DNA of 64,000 nucleotides from Hippasteria phrygiana. Taxonomy: Eukaryota; Echinodermata; Asteroidea; Valvatida; Goniasteridae. The translations under genes and the position numbers were made by a program. The notes beneath the pieces are model-generated. The model was not told the origin of the DNA. It worked only from the letters and a program-made list of their open reading frames with translations, and ran no database searches. Position 1 is the stretch's first letter. Each line of letters opens with the position of its first letter. Of the stretch, positions 13,801 through 28,800 are shown piece by piece. The stretch lies in NCBI GenBank assembly GCA_037893225.1, contig JAZGUH010000941.1, positions 1 to 64,000 of the forward strand. Direction: 5' to 3'.

Positions 13801-16800
13801 TTTAATTTTACCACCTATATAAATTTTAGGATTTGTTCACTCCAAATCTCCTTTAAAACGGTTTTTATGGTCGAGAGGGAAGCGTGCATCTCTCATTTAA
13901 AAAAACATTTCATTCATGCAGTTCTTGAATAATATCAGTGCTAAATATGATGACGGGCTGACGGAATGCAGCGTGAGGCAGTTCAGATTCATCAACACCA
14001 CGAATGGCGTCACCCTTGTCGCAGAGATCGAAATCTGCTTCACATCGGTTGAGGTCACGATTGATGGTTTAACCGAGGTGATAGGCGTGGTATTCGCGAG
14101 AACGACAATCGTATGTGCAGTGGACAGCATCGTTGTCCTAGGTATGAATATCTAACTGACAAAATAAACTCTGCCATAGAACTGATTATGAATAACCATA
14201 AGTGATTTTGACAACATGTAAAAGTGTTAGCCATTTCATTTCATTTGAAAGCAACCAACCACCCAACCGACTGACCGACCGACCAGTCACTTACAATTTG
14301 GAAGACCGCCAACATAGCTCCGTTGGTAGAGCGGTATTCCGGAGGTCGCAGGTTCAAATTCCATCAGTTTTTTTGTTCACTTTAAAAAATAATGGCAGGT
14401 TAAGTCACGGTCCCTCAAAAATTAAGAATTATTTCGGCCTTTCCACTTTTGTCAACAAAGTTGTGCAGTTACTTGTACCAGTATAATGCAGCCAGGGAAA
14501 ACCCGGAAATCGACTTTATTCTCGAAAATACATTCGTGGTTAAGAAACAAATGTAATAATTTCGATTGAATTTTGCTTGTTCATGGACAAAAAGTTTCTA
14601 TATATCTTTCAGGGGATCAATATTTCCTGGTGATAATTGGCATAACGAGCATTGACGGTGTCAACGTTACAAATAACGAAGCCTATCTGGATTCGTCTTC
14701 GGAAGAATTCGGAGTTCTGAGTTCAAGGATCTGCGTCTTGGTGAGTTTAAGGCAGTCAGTGTGGGCTATATGAGAGAGGTTCTACAAATGACGACAATGA
14801 GAACATACCGGTACTCTTATCTGTTGTCCTTTAATGTAATCTTCTGACTGAATATGCACATTGAACATGCATCCGAGATCTTCCTGCAAAAGGCGACAGT
14901 GACTTCATTCCTTGTTTGTCCTAAGGAACTCGTGTGCATCAAATACAGCATAATGTAGACGCAGAGTCTGTTATCTACGTTCGAGGGCGTAGATTCATGT
15001 CTACAAGTGGGATATGATGATGAAATTCCAGAAACCCCGCGACCGTGGAAAATTTGGAAGAGACGGGGGGCGGACATTTTCTGACGCTAGCGGGAGTTCT
15101 TTAGTACACGTTCTGTATTAATCATTGCCCATATATACACGTACATACCAGCGACGTAGCTGGGGGGGGGGGGTGGCGTGGAGGGCGCATGCCCCCTCCC
15201 CCCCTCCAGTTGCCCCCCACTGTAACATTCAGCCCCCCCCCCCCCCCCCCCCCACTCTCACTCTCCCACTATGGAGAGAGCCCTGGCTACGCCGCTGGTA
15301 CACTCTAAAAAGAAGTTGGGTTGATATTTTGCCCAGTGTTGGGCAACATATCAACAACTGGAAATCTTGGGCAAATTCTTCCCAATAATTGGTCCATTTT
15401 TACCCGAATTAACCAACAATGTGGTAAATTGATACAATGTTGGGTAAATAACAGTTGCCCAATTATGTTTTACCCAACGTTTTTACAGTGTACGTACCCA
15501 CTTGGTTTAACCTTCTTTCCGATAATCCTACTGGGAAGTTTACGTGAAATTTACATTTCGGTCTTGGCTCCTGGCCTCTTCTTTTAATTCTCCTATTTAA
15601 AAAGGAAACTGGGGGTGATCCTATGGCCCATCACCCCCAGGCAATATACATCCCCGATCTTCTCGCTACGAATCTATACCCTTGTGTGCGCACATCCTGC
15701 ACGTGAATACGCCATGACCAATTGATGATTATCAAGCACGTCCACAGGTGTTTTAGGCAAGTCTGATGTATACACCTCAGGTGCTAGTCAGAAATATGTA
15801 AAGCCCTTGAGATACTGGATGAGATTTGTCAATTCGACTTAAAGTGCACATGAGGTAAAGTACGTGACTGCACTTGATGCGCTTGATTGTTCATGATTCT
15901 GGGACGAGTGAGTGCTTGTTTTGGGGTTGTATGAAATGCAGTCACTTTTCACGGTGTATCCCGTCACTGGAAGACTGATCAAAAAGTCGTCGCTATCAAG
16001 ACTGATCATTTACCTTTAAATAAGGAACCGTTCACTCTCGGAGTGAGTAGGTATCCGATGCAGCTCATCTGATACACCAAAAAAACGGTGGTGTTAAATT
16101 AAAACCATGTTGTGTCTGTGTTGGATGAATTGTTCAATGTATATACCGCATTGTGTTAATTTAATGCCACAGTTTTTGCAATGTAATCTAAAAACTTTGG
16201 GCAAAAGGTATCAGTGTTTTTCAATCCTGATAATTTGTTCACTCGTTGCAGTTCCTGAATTACAGTGCTGAATCTTATGACAGTCAGCTGACGCAGTGCA
16301 ACGTGAGGCGGTTCAGTTTCAAAGTCACACTTATTGCAGAGATCGAGATAACCTTCGTACCAAAAGCTGATATCGTCATTGCTGACTTCACCATGCAGAT
16401 AGACTCTGCATTCGCGACCACGGCCATTGATAGTTCGGTGATATCCATCTCTGTCTTAGGTATGAATTTCCAATCAGTCATTGTAACTAATCGTCGCTAG
16501 CGAAATAATTATGAACAATATAGTGTAAAAACTGTGGTGTTAGATGTACACATTTTGGGCACTTTGTTATATCATCTTGATGCAGGTTTTGCGCTGGGCA
16601 TTTTTACGAGTTCGACCATTATAATATTTAATGTAAATTCATATTTTAAGGGGAAATTTGTTATGAGGTGAGGGATAGATAAGATAACGACACAAATACT
16701 ATATTTACAAAACAATTTAAGGAAATTGTCCCTTCTGGGTCCCTGAAAGAGCCAGAATCAGTGATAGTTAAGCACCATAGATTCGAAACTGCCGCAAAGA

Positions 16801-19800
16801 AACTGCACCCCATTTTCCCATAAAAACAGTCTCGGACTAGTATTGTGGTTATGCCTCTGACGCTATTCACTCGTCTATCACATGCCAAAACAGGTACTTC
16901 TGAAGCGGATAGCACCACGGTAATGGATGGTAGTACCACGGCGGCTGGTGACAGTACCACGGCGGCTGGTGACAGTACCACGGCGGCTGGTGACAGTACC
17001 ACGGCGGCTGGTGACAGTACCACGGCGGCTGGTGACAGTACCACGGCGGCTGGTGACAGTACCACGGCGGCTGGTGACAGTACCACGGCGGCTGGTGACA
17101 GTACCACGGCGGCTGGTGACAGTACCACGGCGGCTGGTGACAGGACCACGGCGGCTGGTGACAGGACCACGGCGGCTGGTGACAGGACCACGGCGGCTGG
17201 TGACAGTACCACGGCGGCTGGTGACAGTACCACGGCGGCTGGTGACAGTACCACGGCGGCTGGTGACAGGACCACGGCGGCTGGTGACAGGACCACGGCG
17301 GCTGGTGACAGGACCACGGCGGCTGGTGACAGGACCACGGCGGCTGGTGACAGGACCACGGCGGCTGGTGACAGTACCACGGCGGCTGGTGACATGACCA
17401 CGGCGGCTGGTGACAGGACCACGGCGGCTGGTGACAGGATCACGGCGGCTGGTGACAGGACCACGGCGGCTGGTGACAGGACCACGGCGGCTGGTGACAG
17501 GACCACGGCGGCTGGTGACAGGACCACGGCGGCTGGTGACAGTACCACGGCGGCTGGTGACAGTACCACGGCGGCTGGTGACAGGACCACGGCGGCTGGT
17601 GACAGGACCACGGCGGCTGGTGACAGGACCACGGCGGCTGGTGACAGGACCACGGCGGCTGGTGACAGGACCACGGCGGCTGGTGACAGTACCACGGCGG
17701 CTGGTGACAGTACCACGGCGGCTGGTGACAGGACCACGGCGGCTGGTGACAGGACCACGGCGGCTGGTGACAGGACCACGGCGGCTGGTGACAGGACCAC
17801 GGCGGCTGGTGACAGGACCACGGCGGCTGGTGACAGGACCACGGCGGCTGGAGACAGGACCACGGCGGCTGGTGACAGGACCACGGCGGCTGGTGACAGT
17901 ACCACGGCGGCTGGTGACAGGACCACGGCGGCTGGTGACAGGACCACGGCGGCTGGTGACAGGACCACGGCGGCTGGTGACAGTACCACGGCGGCTGGTG
18001 ACAGTACCACGGCGGCTGGTGACAGTACCACGGCGGCTGGTGACAGTACCACGGCGGCTGGTGACAGTACCACGGTGGCTGGTGTCAGTGGTATGACAGA
18101 GGGGAGTGACATTGGGAGCACGACGGTTCAACCAGCCACGACGAAAAGTTCTGCCAGGGATACCACCCCAGCACCAACTACTCCAGCTCGTATGTTTCAG
18201 TTTTTAAATATTAATTAGCGGACATATCTATTCAATAATCAATGTAAATATGCCTTAAAAATACAGGGATGCCTTAAAAATACAGGGATGAGATTGTCAA
18301 TTAAGAGAAAGCCTGAAAAATGTATGAAATGTCTGAAAAATGCATATCTTTCTGTACTAATAATGTACTAATAATGTCTCTGGGATTCAAAAAGGCTTTT
18401 AGACAAAAGTCTGAAGAAAAAAACGTGTTAGAACCAATAGTTACACCAGTAGTTTTGTTTTACATGTTATCCGAGGGGTACTCTTTTGATCTGCTGTCCT
18501 TCAAGGAAAAAATATATTGATTAGATCGTCCAAAGTGTGTGATTTCTTTTTTATTTATTGAAATATACCCACGAAGCCGAAGCGTCATAAGTTGACAAGC
18601 AGATCAACATTCCATACTTTGTTTGTTTGTTAATCTGCTTGTCAACTTATGATATAAAGTTCAAATTTGAAACGATGCCAAATTCAAGAAGCAGAATAAT
18701 AAAGTCTTGAAGTGAATTACATGTTGGCAGTGGCTCGCGGAGTGAACCAATATTGCACCCGTTATCGTTTTAGCTGTGGATGAATGCACTGATGGAACAG
18801 ACGAGTGTGGCGCCCACAGCACGTGTGTAGACACCGATGACTCGTACCGATGTGACTGTATGGTCGGTTATGATCATGGTGAAAATCCGCTTTTGTGCGA
18901 AGGTAAAGTAATCAAGTGACTGAACTATCCACCGTAACATGCCAATCACAATAACGTTCTTGAATGCACGTCGAAAATTTCCAACACATTCAAAATTGAA
19001 CTGAAGCTTGAAGCTGGTACCTTCGAACCCGACAAATAGTCAGAACATATAATTTATTCAAGACAAGTGAAGACGTACATGCTGACTTAGGCACTGATAG
19101 ACTCGGGCGAGTCTAGGCATGAATCAAGGACCATAATGATATTTACAAAGTACCGGTAGTTAAGAATCCAGCTGTAAGTCTGCCTTCAAGCCTAGGCAGA
19201 GCTCTGGTCAAGGTCAAATTTCATCTCCGTTGTGTGTGTTTTTATTGTTATTTTATTATTGATTTTTTATTTTGTTTATGTTTTATTTATTTTATTCTAT
19301 TTTATGTTTTAGGGGGGGGGTGTTATTTTGGACTCCCAGTGGACTTAAGTCCACTCTCACTGTTAGCATCGGACTCGGATCGGGACAAAGGAGTACAATT
19401 TTAATTGTGGTGTGGGAAAATAAATTTGGGTTGCTTCATACGTATCAGTTATACTGCTCTCGCAGTCTTTATACAATAATTACAACAATCGTGAAATATT
19501 TAATTGGCAAATCACAAGGGGCAGTGCCATACCGATTATGCAGGTACAAAGCAAAATATTTGCATATGGACGCCATCAAAAGATTTGCCACTGGATTTCT
19601 GACTGAACAAAGCGTCTGTGGATCTTTCAACCCCATGGCCTTAACATCCGAAAAAGAAAATGATTAGCCAAACACTACATCTTCATTTGTCCCAGGCTCT
19701 TTTCTCCAGTGTCTTTTCCATTGTCAGTGAGGCTATGTTTGTTCTTTAGTTCTTCGCTCAGATACTTGCAACGTTGCTGTCTTCATTCCCAGCTTTTCAT

Positions 19801-22800
19801 CTCTTTGTTCCCGTTCCATTTGTTCTCTACCTTTGACGTTACTTGGTCACCTAATCACCCCCCCCCCCCCCCCCGTCGCTTTGTCCCTCCCACTTTAAAC
19901 TCCCTTTTTGTGTAAAGATTAGGGATTGAAATGTCAGAACCTCTATAACTTTTATCACCTGGTTTGTTTTGACAGATGACAATGAGTGCTTGGGCAACAC
20001 TAGCCCCTGTGATGCCAATGCGAATTGTATCAACACGGAAGGTTCCTACATCTGCACTTGTCACGACGGATTCAGTGGTGACGGAAAAACATGTACAGGT
20101 ACACTGTAAAATATGTCCGTATTTTTACGAGCAAAATAATACGGAAGTCATCCGTACAAACGAAATCACGGGAGCCATCCGTATTTTTACGGAAAAATAC
20201 AGGTGTCCGTTTCTTTTTTTGCGGTTATATTAATTTTACTTCTATAACATATTAATTAATAATGACGTCGAAGGCGCGATGGTTGTTAACAATAACTTTA
20301 TCTAGATGAAGTTGTTTCTATTTTCAAAAAATGTGCGAAATTCATTTGCAGGAAATATTTAACTGAAGTTAACTGAAGGGTGGAGAAACGACATAACATT
20401 CACAATACTGAACCATCCCACTTACGATGATGGCGCGTGAACGTGACAAGATATCCAAATTCTTACCTGGTATTGCTCAGTAAAATTTACAGTACTGAAC
20501 TATCCTATTTTCGATGACAGCGTTTGAAAGTGACACAGTATCCCAATTCATATCTAGTGTATTGCTCATTATACGCACAGATGTCAACGAATGCGATAAT
20601 CCGACACTGTTCACCTGCCCCGAAAGCAGCACATGCGACAACACGGTTGGGTCATACACCTGTATGTGTGAGGAAGGTTTCACCGGGAATGACACGTGCG
20701 TAAATATCGACGAATGTGCGACAGTGACAGATAACTGTCACATGAACGCTACATGTACTGACAACACGGGGAGCTTCACGTGTGAGTGTGATGCTGGATT
20801 TGCTGGCAATGGCGTCGATTGTGTTGGTAAGTTTCATGCATGCTGAAAATTAAGTTGTCTAACATATCACACAAAATTGTCTTGCTTTAATGAAACATTT
20901 ACTGACCATCTAGTCCTGGAACTTATCATGCGAAGTACTATCTACAGCTTCCAACGCTATAATATTCCACTTATATTAGTACACAAAACTTGTCCGTGGT
21001 CTTAGTTTATACTCGTGGCCGAGTCAAGGGTGGTTTCAGATGATGCTTGAAATTTGTGCGTAACCTGTCATTATAGGCCTAATAGTTTGATGCCGACGTC
21101 CATAGACATCAATGGCAAATACCCCGAATTAAATAAATTGGGGGGAATACGTGGGATATGACCAGTAGCGTATCCAGCTTTTTGTGCCAGGGAGAGCAAA
21201 CAACGTATGAACCGTCTTAACACCGTCGCAAAAACACTATTTCCTTTTGTTTTTTATGACGCCTCAAATGCCGCCAGGGGGGCAAGTTTCCCCCTGCCCC
21301 CCCCCCCCCCCCCCCCGCTGGATACGCCACTGGATGTGACCTGTAACTGTGATATTTCTCTCCAAAGAAGACCACTCCTAGTGCTTAAGCCTAACTTGTC
21401 CATCCATGCTTAGAATTAGAATCTGACGATCCCAGACTGAGGTGGTATATACTGTATATTTACAGTCCTTCTACTGCATAGGCCCTATGTATGGATCTCA
21501 AAATCTTCTCCAGAAGAATATTGTTTTGAATTATGTGATCACGTCGGCGCGGCAGAGCCAATTTTGGGCACTCATTTATTTCAGGTTCTAAGCAAGCATT
21601 GAAATGGTGCCAACATGTGTCAGATAAACTCAGTGTCCCTCTTTTTCCCAAGCAAATAAAATCTGTGTATGTAGATAAAACAATACACAGTGTCCTCCCG
21701 GCTTAACAAAGGTATATTTGTTTGTTTGAAGACCAAATCATAACAACTGATCACTCCTATATAATTACAATATTTCTTTATTACAGATATTGATGAATGC
21801 TCCAATGGCGACGCAACCTGCCCAGAGTCATCCCAGTGTGTTAATATAGATGGTGGCTTTCGCTGTGATTGTAATGAAGGTTACGAGAAGAATGGGGCTG
21901 GTGATGCATGCGTTGGTAAGACAAAACTCAACATTTGAATTTTTGAGTAAACCAAATTCATTTTTTTAAATAGTTTAAATAAAAATCACAAAGTTGTATA
22001 CATGTCTATTGTGTTCATTTATGTTCCCACTTTTAGCGACCCCAGATCCATGTTATCGTAACAAAAACACAATTTATTTAAGTAAAAATCACAAGGCTGT
22101 ATACTTTTACTCGTGTTCATTTAATTATTTTGTTCCTTTCGCGCAAGGAAAAAAAGAACACAAAGGTCTTGGAATCAAGACTACCTTAGAGAATCATTCT
22201 TACGCGGCAACATTGTTCTCTTTGAAGATATAAATGAATGCAACGATGCGATGAGCTGCCCTGTCAATTCTACTTGCGACAATTCTGAAGGATCGTTCAC
22301 CTGTACATGCGACAGTGGCTTTACGGAGGATGGGGATATGTGCTCAGGTAACTATACCAACTCCCTTGAAACACTTTCCCGACATCAACATTTGTGAACC
22401 TAATTTGTTATTTTTAAGCCTTCATGCTCATTATCCGTTCTTACAGGGAGGTCGACAAATTCCACGCTGGACGCAATTAAGTTGTTCTCTTTTCAGTGAG
22501 AAAGCCTTTACAATTTATTGACTTAAAGATAGTGTACATGATTGGTCATTGTTGCAATTTTCAGAAATGGGCGGATTTGGGGGTTAGTATTTTATAGAAA
22601 ATATCGTTCCACTGACCTGTTTAAAGTTTTGCGTTGTTGGATGGCGAAAAAAAACGAGAGAAAAACGGCGCTCATTTTCAACCGTCGGGCGGATGATAGC
22701 CTTTAGTCAAGGCGCGCGTGGCTACCTGGAAGCCTGACGCGCCCCGAATGCAAGCATGTCCGGGGCGCGCCACTCATCCGGGATAGCCACGCGCGCCTTG

Positions 22801-25800
22801 ACTATAAAGGCTACAGGGCAGTTTTCCAACGATTTCCAGCTGGAAATCGTCAGAAAACTTTTTTTGACAACGACAGCACACCTGGTGCCATCATTTCACA
22901 GGATGATTGAGAGTACTATTAATTAACTTACAGTCTTGTAAGGTATTTCGTAATAATTCAGTCAAAAGAAATTGGAGGAATACCAATCGTGTACACTACA
23001 TTTAATTAAGCTTCAATGAGGAGTAGGCCTAAGACTGCTCGCGCCTCAAAAATACTGTATACGAACGCGCCTATATGTTTTCCCTTTTGCAACATTGTTA
23101 ACATTGTGTATCCAGTATTCAAGAACCTGCGTAGTGGGGCCTGACTTGAACCCCCCCCCCCCCCCCCCCCCGATCGCCAGACTGTATTCATCATATTGAA
23201 AAAAGTCTGAAATATTTCTTTTTAACGCGATGCTCCAAGCCTAACGTGTAGTCGCTTTATCATGCAGATATTGACGAGTGCGGTCTGTCTACCGATGGCT
23301 GTTCCCAGATTTGTGACAACACCGTGGGCAGTTATGCATGCCGTTGCGATGATGGATTTACACTGGCTGAAGATGTTGTTACATGTGAAGGTAAGAAGCT
23401 TAATGTATCATCATAACGATGGAATAGATTAAACTTCGATTACAGAATGAACCTTGCTTGGGTATTTTCTCTTTTTAATCACTGCCTCATGTCTTGTTGC
23501 ATTCAAAACCATTCCAAAAAGATGTTTAAGTTTTTTTGCGTTCCACGATGAACAGTTTCTATTTGCTTGGGACCTCTAAAATCAGTGGATAACTTTTGTT
23601 TGATTTTCTTAGCGATTGCTTTTGACTCAACAACAATTAATGGATTATTTTTGTTGATTTATGGTGTCATTTTATACAGTCCATATTGAAGTCATTCTTC
23701 TGCTCTTACATGTATCATTATTTGTATGGAATTGGAATGACATTTCATTTAACTCGGATTTTCTGTTTTTGATAAACCTTTACTAAATTTCAGAAAACCC
23801 TTTAACCGTTTAAATCACAATCCCTTAACCATATTTAATTTAAGATTTACAGAATATAACCGAAGTAAAAATTAACCTATTTTCCCCGCCTACCCGGTAT
23901 AGCAAATAGTAACTGCTCTGATGCCAACCACTGTGGAGCCAATGCCATTTGCTTCGTAAATTCGACATCTATGAGTGACACCTGCCGGTGCGACAATGGA
24001 TATGAGGCGATAAACGACACACACTGTGAAGGTACTATGCCTCAAAAATATAATATACATGTAAAATATGCGTTGGGTTCTCAGTTCCTGCCTGATTGCG
24101 CGGGTTTCCAAAGGACGTCTCTTCGCCCCCCCCCCCCCCCCCCCCCTAAAAACTGAGCATTTCTCACCATCCTCTTTTGACGGGTTTCTTTAGGCTTTCG
24201 AGCTACAGTGCCGCGTTCACTTTTGAGGAAGCCTTGGATTGAAAACACTGTATCTCCTTAGAGACGGTGGACTCCTGATACCAATTCTCTACCATGTAGA
24301 GATTCAGATGTTTTATCCCGGTACTATTTCCTCTACATACATAGCAAATCCCAGTCTTGTAAAAGAAACCAACTGAACATAAACACCTATAATTTTGCCC
24401 TTTCTAGTTCAACGCATCGAAGTAAAAATAGAAGTCTCCAATAATTAGTTAGCTCAGTAGCTCGGTAGCCTATTTGAATACAAATAATCACTTGCAATAT
24501 TTGTATGCATATGCATGAAATGTAACAGTCGACTGTTATTACTAATTAGAATGAAATTATAATTAAATTAGAATTAGGCCCAAAAAAACTGGTTGCCCTT
24601 ACGTGGGAAAAATCGGGAGGGAGCGTCGGTCGATAGATTTTTTTAACCATCAATGAAAACATCAAAACAATAGTGCATGTTGTGTAACTCGAAAGTCGGG
24701 AGGCAAATAGTAAGCTTATTTAAAAGTGAGATGACGAAATGCATGATTGTGTCGTTGTAGCTGTATTTAAAGACAACGATTTTTATAAAACTTGTTCATT
24801 TTGTGCGGGAAAAGGTGAGATTTTGAAAATTACTTTTGTGACTTTTAGGGTCGGTCGCGGAGGGCCTTAAAATTGAAATCTCACATATGTCATATTTTGA
24901 AATATGGGGTAAATTATTGTAATTTTACTACAACGACATTCTAGATGAAATCAAGCAATCGTTACACAACAATATACAAATAATGATTACAAAGGATAAT
25001 TGTTTAAACAAACGTATTGTTTTATTCATAAAAACATTTATTGGCCATGGGCGGCGATCCCGGGGGGACGGGGAGACATGTCCCCAGGCGCGGATCCAGG
25101 GGGGGGGTTTGGGGGTCGAAACCCACCCCCCTGCTCGTTGCATTTTTTTTTTCTTGGCTTTTGCTTGTAGGGGCCTACGCCTTGCAAATACAGGTCTATG
25201 GGTGAAAACAAAACAGAGGTTAAATGTGTATAAGCCCCCCCCCCCCCCCCCCCCCCCCCCGCTTGTAAAAAAAAAATTTGCAGGCGGAACATTTTGGGAG
25301 TCACTTTTCTGGGCAAATTTCAGAAACCCCCCCTGCACAAATTCCTGGATCCGCCCCCTGGTCCCCCCAATATTTTGTGGGGAGGGGACGGCTATGGCAG
25401 TGCCCCCCCCCCCCCCCCCAATAATTTCCCCATGGTAATATACATTGTATGGGTCATTGGCTTTTACATGCACCAGAATGCACCAGAATACACAAAGATC
25501 AGCACAATTTCCCAGTATACACATGAGACACCGTGTACAAAATGATTAACAATTACTGTTGGTTCTGCGCTTTTTCCTCCGTCCCCCCCCCCCCCCCCTA
25601 ACATTGACGAGAAATCGCCGCCGCTGCTATTGGCTATAACAATTGTTTGTTTTCTTTGTGTATTTTGAGTAAATTCCTTTAACAAAATGGAAAAGAGTGC
25701 TAACATGTAGAAGTTTATTTTATAAAATTCAAATGTAATCCTTTGCTTCAGATGACAATGAATGTACTGATGGAAGTGACGAGTGTGATGACCAGGGTTA

Positions 25801-28800
25801 TTGTACTAATATTCCCGGCGGCTACTCATGCAACTGTGCCTCGGGTTACACACTTGCCAACGATATGCGAAATTGCATCGGTAAGTTTTTCTTAATCCGA
25901 GTTCGTGTAAAATCATTGAATACTATCAATCTGTTGTTAACATCGCTTATCCAAAAAATAGACAATGATTGCCAGTGTTTCATTAGGCCTTTTAATACAA
26001 ATAATATGCAACTGAGAATGGTGAATATTTACACACATGTAATGTCCATATTCATCAACGGTGTACGACAAAGTTATATCAAAATGAAGAGCCATGTGGG
26101 TATACGCTCTTTCTAATGCCCATGAAAAACTAAACAGTGAAAACAATTCCTGAACACTTATCTTATAGGATACGGTGTCATTTATTTTTGTAATTTGTTG
26201 CCTTTACAGTAGAGGAACATTTCTTAGAAATGTCAATGTTTACATTCTTCCTGTAGATGTGGATGAATGTTCGCCTGATGAGACAAACAACTGTCATAAC
26301 GACGCAATGTGTACCAACACCGACGGTGGTTTCAACTGCACCTGTAATGATGGTTACGAAGGAAATGGAACAGTCTGTGCAAGTAAGATGTCTGAGTCTG
26401 TCTGTGTTCAATTTCACTTAACAATTTAAATTTCTTTCAAAATCGTGGGTTGTAAATCGATAATGCATAGAGAAAGGTAGAATATTCTTGTGTCTGTTGT
26501 ATTTTAACTGCTTTCATATGGTTTTCATGTTTAAGTACTAAGTCAAAAAACTGCCTTGTAAGTCTTTTCCAAATTTGCCCAAAACGAGTGGACAAAAAAT
26601 GTTTAACCCCAATTCGAAATTGTCATTAAAATATTTATAAATATTACAATGACATTATAGTGAATCATATAATCAGTTAGAACAAAAACCAGAATATAAA
26701 GCCACTTTCTACTTAAAAGTTACTCATCGTTTCGCATGTATGTCTTTTATGGGGCCCAAATTAGGGGCAATATTGTCGATTTTCAGCCACACTGTGTTGT
26801 TGCATACGTTTAAAAGGCAGATAAAAAAATGACCCGAAAAATAACTTGATTGATAAACGTTAGGGGGTCGGACGAGGTTGATGTTTCGATCCAAGTATAA
26901 TTTTTCTGAATTTTTCTAAATAAAGGAACGTGTTTATACCAGACTAAATACAGGCTTTAAAACATTGCCTGCAGTAGATTTTCGCCAGTACGCTCTAAAA
27001 ACGGATTGGTTGAAATAACCAATATATTGGTTAAAACAACCAATTATTGGTTGATATGTGTCCAACCAATTGGATTGGTTGGACACATATCAACCAATCC
27101 TATCAATATATTGGTTGTTTTCAACCAATATGTTTTTAGAGTGTACGTTCCCAACATGGAGTTGACCGAGTTTTGAGTCGGCGGCATATGCATCGAATGG
27201 TTTGCTGAGGCAAAGGATCTGCCTCGATAATTCATTTGTGCTGCCTTTTTAGTACATGTAGAACGATAAAGCCCAAACTCCCCATGGCAGTGAAATTGAT
27301 GATCATTTCTTTATTCTGTCTTAGATATCAATGAGTGCAATGGGAATCCCTGTGCTGACAATGCTGTTTGTGCTGACAACGTTGGGTCTTTTACTTGCAC
27401 CTGCCAGCAGGGTGGATACCAGGGAAATGGCTTTTCTAATTGCTTCGGTAAGTACACAGAACATACTGACCAAAACGACGGGTTTATATATCTGGCTCTT
27501 CTAAGAACCACGCTTCTCTTTTTGAGTTTGTTACTTCACATGGCATACCCGCAAAAAAAGTCAAAATTATTTCCCTACTTCTACTTTCCACCATGCAAAG
27601 CCTCAAATCACATTTAAAAGAAAGAACAAACAGATGGCTATATGACACAAAGCAGGGAGGGGAGTTCGGCTCAGCTCTGCTCGGCTTTGATGATTTTTTG
27701 GCCGACTCTTTCCCCTAATTTTCTGGTTTAAAGAATCGTGCTCTAAGCTTTCTTTTAAAACAGCAGCGCGCGGTTTTACTGTTTTTGTTTCTGGTCATCA
27801 ACTGTTTGTTTTACACAGATGTGAATGAATGCAGCCAGCCTGGTACTTGTCATGACGATGCTGAGTGCATGAACACAGAGGGGTCGTACGTGTGCACTTG
27901 CAAAGATGGATACTCTGGCAACGGGACATCATGTATAGGTAAGGTTTCAAGCTTAGGCGGCAGAACGGGCAGAACGAGGGGGGGGGGAGGGGGGGGGGGG
28001 GGTTTGCCGCCCCCGCCCCGCCCCCCCACTTTCGGCAGTTCGGCGCAAGAAAAACGTAGAAAAGAGCAGCAGCCGGCCGGCACCGGCACTGCTTTGGCTC
28101 CCCCGGCCCCACTTTTCTAAGTGTTCCGCTGCACCCGTTTTCAAGCATTTGCCCCTGTGTCTATAGACCTTTTACAAGTGTGGTTATGGACCGCACAGCG
28201 CGCGTAGTGTTAATAATGAAGTGCTTATTCAAGTAAACCAGTCAAGCGTGCTGCGTGCATGCGTGTGGTTTAACCTGGCCCATGATCCATGTACTATATA
28301 CGATCACTCAATGGCGGTCCACACATAGTGGTTTTGTTTACATTTCACGTTGTCTGGTCACATGAGTGAAGGAGGTCTACATTACTTGAATATTGCGTCT
28401 GAATCGCACAACAGTTACAGCTTTCGCACTAAATTCTCTTCATTAGCTATTTATGAGCCCAGTGAACCGATTGATGTGCACATGCGCCTCAAAATGTTTT
28501 GAAAACAGGGAAGGGGGCAGTTGCTCAAATTTGTATCCTGTAGCTACGTCACTACATCAAAGACCTTATGCCCCTTCATTTCAAAAAAGTATCTTGGACC
28601 CGCCGCTGAATATGGAACATCTGTTAGAATGTAATGATGATCTTTAAGATTTATACTTACCATGCTCTTCAAACGATTAGATTTGTTCATGTAGGCCTAA
28701 TGAATTTTCAAATCGTATGTCTTATTTTAACGAAATTTTGGAAGTCCTGAACCCTCTGAAAAGGCTTTATTCTTGGTTGCTTTCGCACCTCTGATGCACA

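Noticed and set aside
16661..18131. Long antisense and alternative-frame reading frames (up to 486 codons) over the mucin array
   Set aside because: A 21-bp repeat without stop triplets in those frames opens them automatically. Only the STTAAGD frame joins exons in phase and fits a mucin.
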